Source of the DNA: Bacteroidia bacterium
GTDB taxonomy: Bacteria > Bacteroidota > Bacteroidia > Cytophagales > Cyclobacteriaceae
Length of the DNA stretch: 7,100 bases
NCBI GenBank assembly: GCA_016650355.1
Contig: JAENVX010000153.1
Span: 1-7,100, forward strand
Reading direction: 5' to 3'
Shown here: positions 4,801 through 7,100 of the stretch, in pieces
Layout: each line of letters starts with the position of its first letter
How positions within the stretch are numbered: the stretch's first letter is position 1
Translations under genes and position numbers: made by a program
Notes under the pieces: model-generated
The model's input: the letters and a program-made list of their open reading frames with translations, nothing else
The model's database searches: none
What the model was told of the DNA's origin: nothing

Positions 4801-7100
4801 TCAGGCCTTCAGAGTTGGAATTTGAACTTTACCGAATGAATCCACCAGTTTTCGAATCAGCTCAAAATAGAGTGTCACATATAAGATCAAGGACATCATC
4901 CAGATAACCAGGATGTCAAAGAGAAAGGTGCTCACGGTTTGCCCTAACAAATTCTTTTGGGGCAAGAAAAAGGCTGTGCGGTAGTCTAATAATCCCCCAC
5001 TTATTGGATCTTGATAGATTGGATTGATTTGCTGAATTAATTTTCCGTTGTATTCAATCAATCTATCCTTTGTAGAAACGTTTCTTACCAAATCAGAAAG
5101 GCTCTCGTTATAATCTCTATTTTTTTCTGCTGTGATGTTAAATCCTTTTTTTTCATAAAACGCCATCTTTTTTTCTGCTAAGGATACATTGTCATTGTAA
5201 ATTTTCTGATAGTAACTGCGATACTGCTCGAGGTAGCGCGTCAGCGACTCCCCGAGAATTTTGGAGTATTTATCCAATGTCAACTCTTCGTTCAGGTTAA
5301 TTTTTTCAAGTCCCATTTTGAAGGGTTCATCAATTAAGACAGTTTGAATGATTTTTAAATGCTCGGAAACTATTTGCTGTAATGAATCATTTTTTGTTTC
5401 GTAATGATCAAGTACGAAGTGATTTCTCCTTTGGAGTTCATCCGCCAGATAGGCAGCTTTGTAATCTGCCTGCGCCTCACCTTTTTTATATTCATAATAG
5501 GGCGATTCGTATTCGTTGTTTATAAATTGGTAAGTAGCCATCGCTTCATATGCCCAGCGTGATGCCATCATATCGGCAACAATAGGTACTTTGCCCTTTG
5601 TACTGATCACGTTATTTAGTTTTTCAAAACTGAAAAGCAACCCACTCAATATCATTTGTGGAATTAGCAAAAGCGGAATCAAAACATAAACCGTAACGGC
5701 TGAATTGAACGCAGACGAAATATTCAATCCCAAAACATTGGCAAAGCATGAAGTGCTAAATAATACTAGCCAAAACGCAAGCGTCATTCCGTGTATTTCA
5801 AGAATGAGGTTGCCAATGACCACAAACATGAATGTTTGAATGGCCGAAAGCAGGAAAAGAATAGTAAGTTTTGAAAGGAGGTAACTATTCCAACTGAGGT
5901 TTAGGAAGGACTCGCGTTTTAATATTTTCCTGTCACGAATTATTTCTTCCGCACTCACAGTTAATCCCATAAACAAGGCAACAATGATGCTCATTAACAT
6001 GAAGGCTGGAATATTTTCATTGAATCGGAAAAGATATTCTTTTCCCCCCGGGGCACTTTTATATTTAATGACAAAGGCAAGAATCAGTGCTAATAATGGC
6101 GCCTCTAAAAGATTAATCAGCAAATATTGTTTGTTGCTAAACTTGGCTAGAAAATCACGCTGAATAAAAATGGCAGCCTGTTTGATTCTGGTAGGAATAT
6201 AAAGTGCAACGGGTGGTTGCTCTTTTATGTCCGCTACAGTATTTACCTTGAACTGTTTTGCATACATCTCATACCACTGCGGAGGCGTTACTTTTCGCTT
6301 GGTTGTTGGTTGCCCGTATTCATCAACGACCTTTGCTTCAATGATATTGAAAATTTGCTCTGGATTAATGTTGCCACATGTTTCGCATTGGCCACGATTG
6401 CTGTCGACCTGATGTGTTGCTCGCTTAAAGTAGGTAACGGCTTGAGCTGGATTTCCATAGTAGGAAGGGAATCCACCAGTATCCATGATAATCATCTTAT
6501 CAAACATCTTGTATATATCTGATGAAGGTTGGTGAATCACCACAAAAATAAGTTTACCCTTAAGGGAAAGTTCTTTGAGCAAATCGATAACATTTTCTGA
6601 GTCACGTGAAGACAGACCAGAAGTAGGTTCATCTAGAAATAGGATAGCAGGCTCGCGAATTAATTCCAACGCTATGTTTAAGCGCTTGCGCTGGCCGCCA
6701 CTTATTTGTTTATCGAGCACGCTGCCTACTTTCAAATCCTTGTGCTGATCAAGGCCCAAATTTGCAAGAACCTGTGTTACCCGCTGATGAAGTTGCTCTT
6801 GGGTAAAGTTGGCGAAGCATAGCGTAGCGTTATAATATAGATTTTGATATACCGTTAATTCCTCAATCAATAGATCATCTTGTGACACAAACCCGATAAC
6901 TCCCTTAATTTTATTTTTTTCGGTGTGTATGTCAAAACCGTTGATGCGAATATTGCCCTTGCTGGGTTTTTCAAGACCGGCAAGGGTAAGCAGCAAGGTT
7001 GTCTTTCCTGCCCCGCTCGCGCCCATGATACCGATTAGTTTGCCTGGACCTTCGGAGATAACAACATCACGCAGCCCTATTGCGCCATTGGGAAATTTGA
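4801..7100 (-). CDS. ABCG-like ABC transporter, fused ATPase and permease (5' partial)
   Basis: Half-transporter with an N-terminal ATPase and C-terminal membrane domain, the order of the ABCG/White group. The frame stays open to the window edge, and the Met at 7026 lies directly before the Walker A loop, so the real start is outside. Numbered from that Met: Walker A GASGAGKTT (2-10), Q-loop VSQDD (47-51), signature ISGGQRKR (108-115), Walker B ILFLDEP (128-134), H-loop VIHQPSSD (163-170). All catalytic residues are present. A linker follows with CETC (214-217) and NPEQIF (221-226). Predicted membrane segments are near 301-321, 338-358, 382-408, 414-436, 443-466 and 699-722. About 230 mostly polar, helix-rich residues separate the last two and should face the periplasm. 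This points to an inner-membrane exporter working as a dimer. The substrate is unknown; lipid, drug or peptide export are all possible. Two envelope protein genes follow on the same strand. Confidence 0.93.
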   Translation of the reverse strand, partial: KFPNGAIGLRDVVISEGPGKLIGIMGASGAGKTTLLLTLAGLEKPSKGNIRINGFDIHTEKNKIKGVIGFVSQDDLLIEELTVYQNLYYNATLCFANFTQEQLHQRVTQVLANLGLDQHKDLKVGSVLDKQISGGQRKRLNIALELIREPAILFLDEPTSGLSSRDSENVIDLLKELSLKGKLIFVVIHQPSSDIYKMFDKMIIMDTGGFPSYYGNPAQAVTYFKRATHQVDSNRGQCETCGNINPEQIFNIIEAKVVDEYGQPTTKRKVTPPQWYEMYAKQFKVNTVADIKEQPPVALYIPTRIKQAAIFIQRDFLAKFSNKQYLLINLLEAPLLALILAFVIKYKSAPGGKEYLFRFNENIPAFMLMSIIVALFMGLTVSAEEIIRDRKILKRESFLNLSWNSYLLSKLTILFLLSAIQTFMFVVIGNLILEIHGMTLAFWLVLFSTSCFANVLGLNISSAFNSAVTVYVLIPLLLIPQMILSGLLFSFEKLNNVISTKGKVPIVADMMASRWAYEAMATYQFINNEYESPYYEYKKGEAQADYKAAYLADELQRRNHFVLDHYETKNDSLQQIVSEHLKIIQTVLIDEPFKMGLEKINLNEELTLDKYSKILGESLTRYLEQYRSYYQKIYNDNVSLAEKKMAFYEKKGFNITAEKNRDYNESLSDLVRNVSTKDRLIEYNGKLIQQINPIYQDPISGGLLDYRTAFFLPQKNLLGQTVSTFLFDILVIWMMSLILYVTLYFELIRKLVDSFGKVQIPTLKA

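Noticed and set aside
6217..6522. Reading frames of 101 and 61 codons on the plus strand and 62 codons on the minus strand within the ABC gene
   Set aside because: All lie inside the linker and ATPase coding sequence of the exporter, show no family motif, and have composition expected of out-of-frame translation.
7024..7026. Met at 7026 (minus strand) as the start of the ABC transporter
   Set aside because: It lies directly before the Walker A glycine; the preceding 24 codons are open and encode the expected strand and loop leading into Walker A (KLIGI before MGASGAGKT), so the true start is beyond the window.

Overview
The window looks like chromosomal DNA from a member of the Bacteroidota, most likely the Cytophagales. 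The main pointers are a ubiE/menG gene followed directly by a PorT-family type IX secretion gene, an OmpA-domain protein of the style common in that phylum, no clear Shine-Dalgarno sequences, and promoter-like TTTG / TAnnTTTG elements. Base composition and coding style are even across the window. There are no transposases, tRNAs, rRNAs, CRISPR arrays or phage genes, and no gap between genes exceeds 100 bases.

Left part, plus strand (1-2658): the C-terminal OmpA domain of a protein that begins before the window; a hairpin with a T tract (416-453) that looks like its terminator; then a run of three genes. These are ubiE/menG (menaquinone methylation), porT (outer-membrane beta-barrel protein of the type IX secretion and gliding machinery), which overlaps the end of ubiE by 52 bases, and a YdfG-like short-chain dehydrogenase 31 bases after porT. 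The run is packed closely enough to be one transcript.

Right part, minus strand (7100 down to 2655): an ABCG-like half-transporter (ATPase fused to six predicted membrane segments, start outside the window), then a 299-residue lipoprotein, then a small secreted cysteine-containing protein, ending at a good hairpin terminator (3337-3370). All three are envelope proteins in the same orientation, separated by 56 and 20 bases, so they probably form one functional unit. A candidate internal promoter lies in front of the lipoprotein gene. Beyond the terminator is a separate minus-strand gene for a serine alpha/beta hydrolase of the carboxylesterase type, whose stop codon interlocks with that of the dehydrogenase.

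Most of the window is ordinary housekeeping or envelope content. The least described part is the ABC exporter, lipoprotein and small secreted protein cluster. The exporter carries an unusually large (about 230 residues) loop between its fifth and sixth membrane segments, and its two partners have no function I can name.
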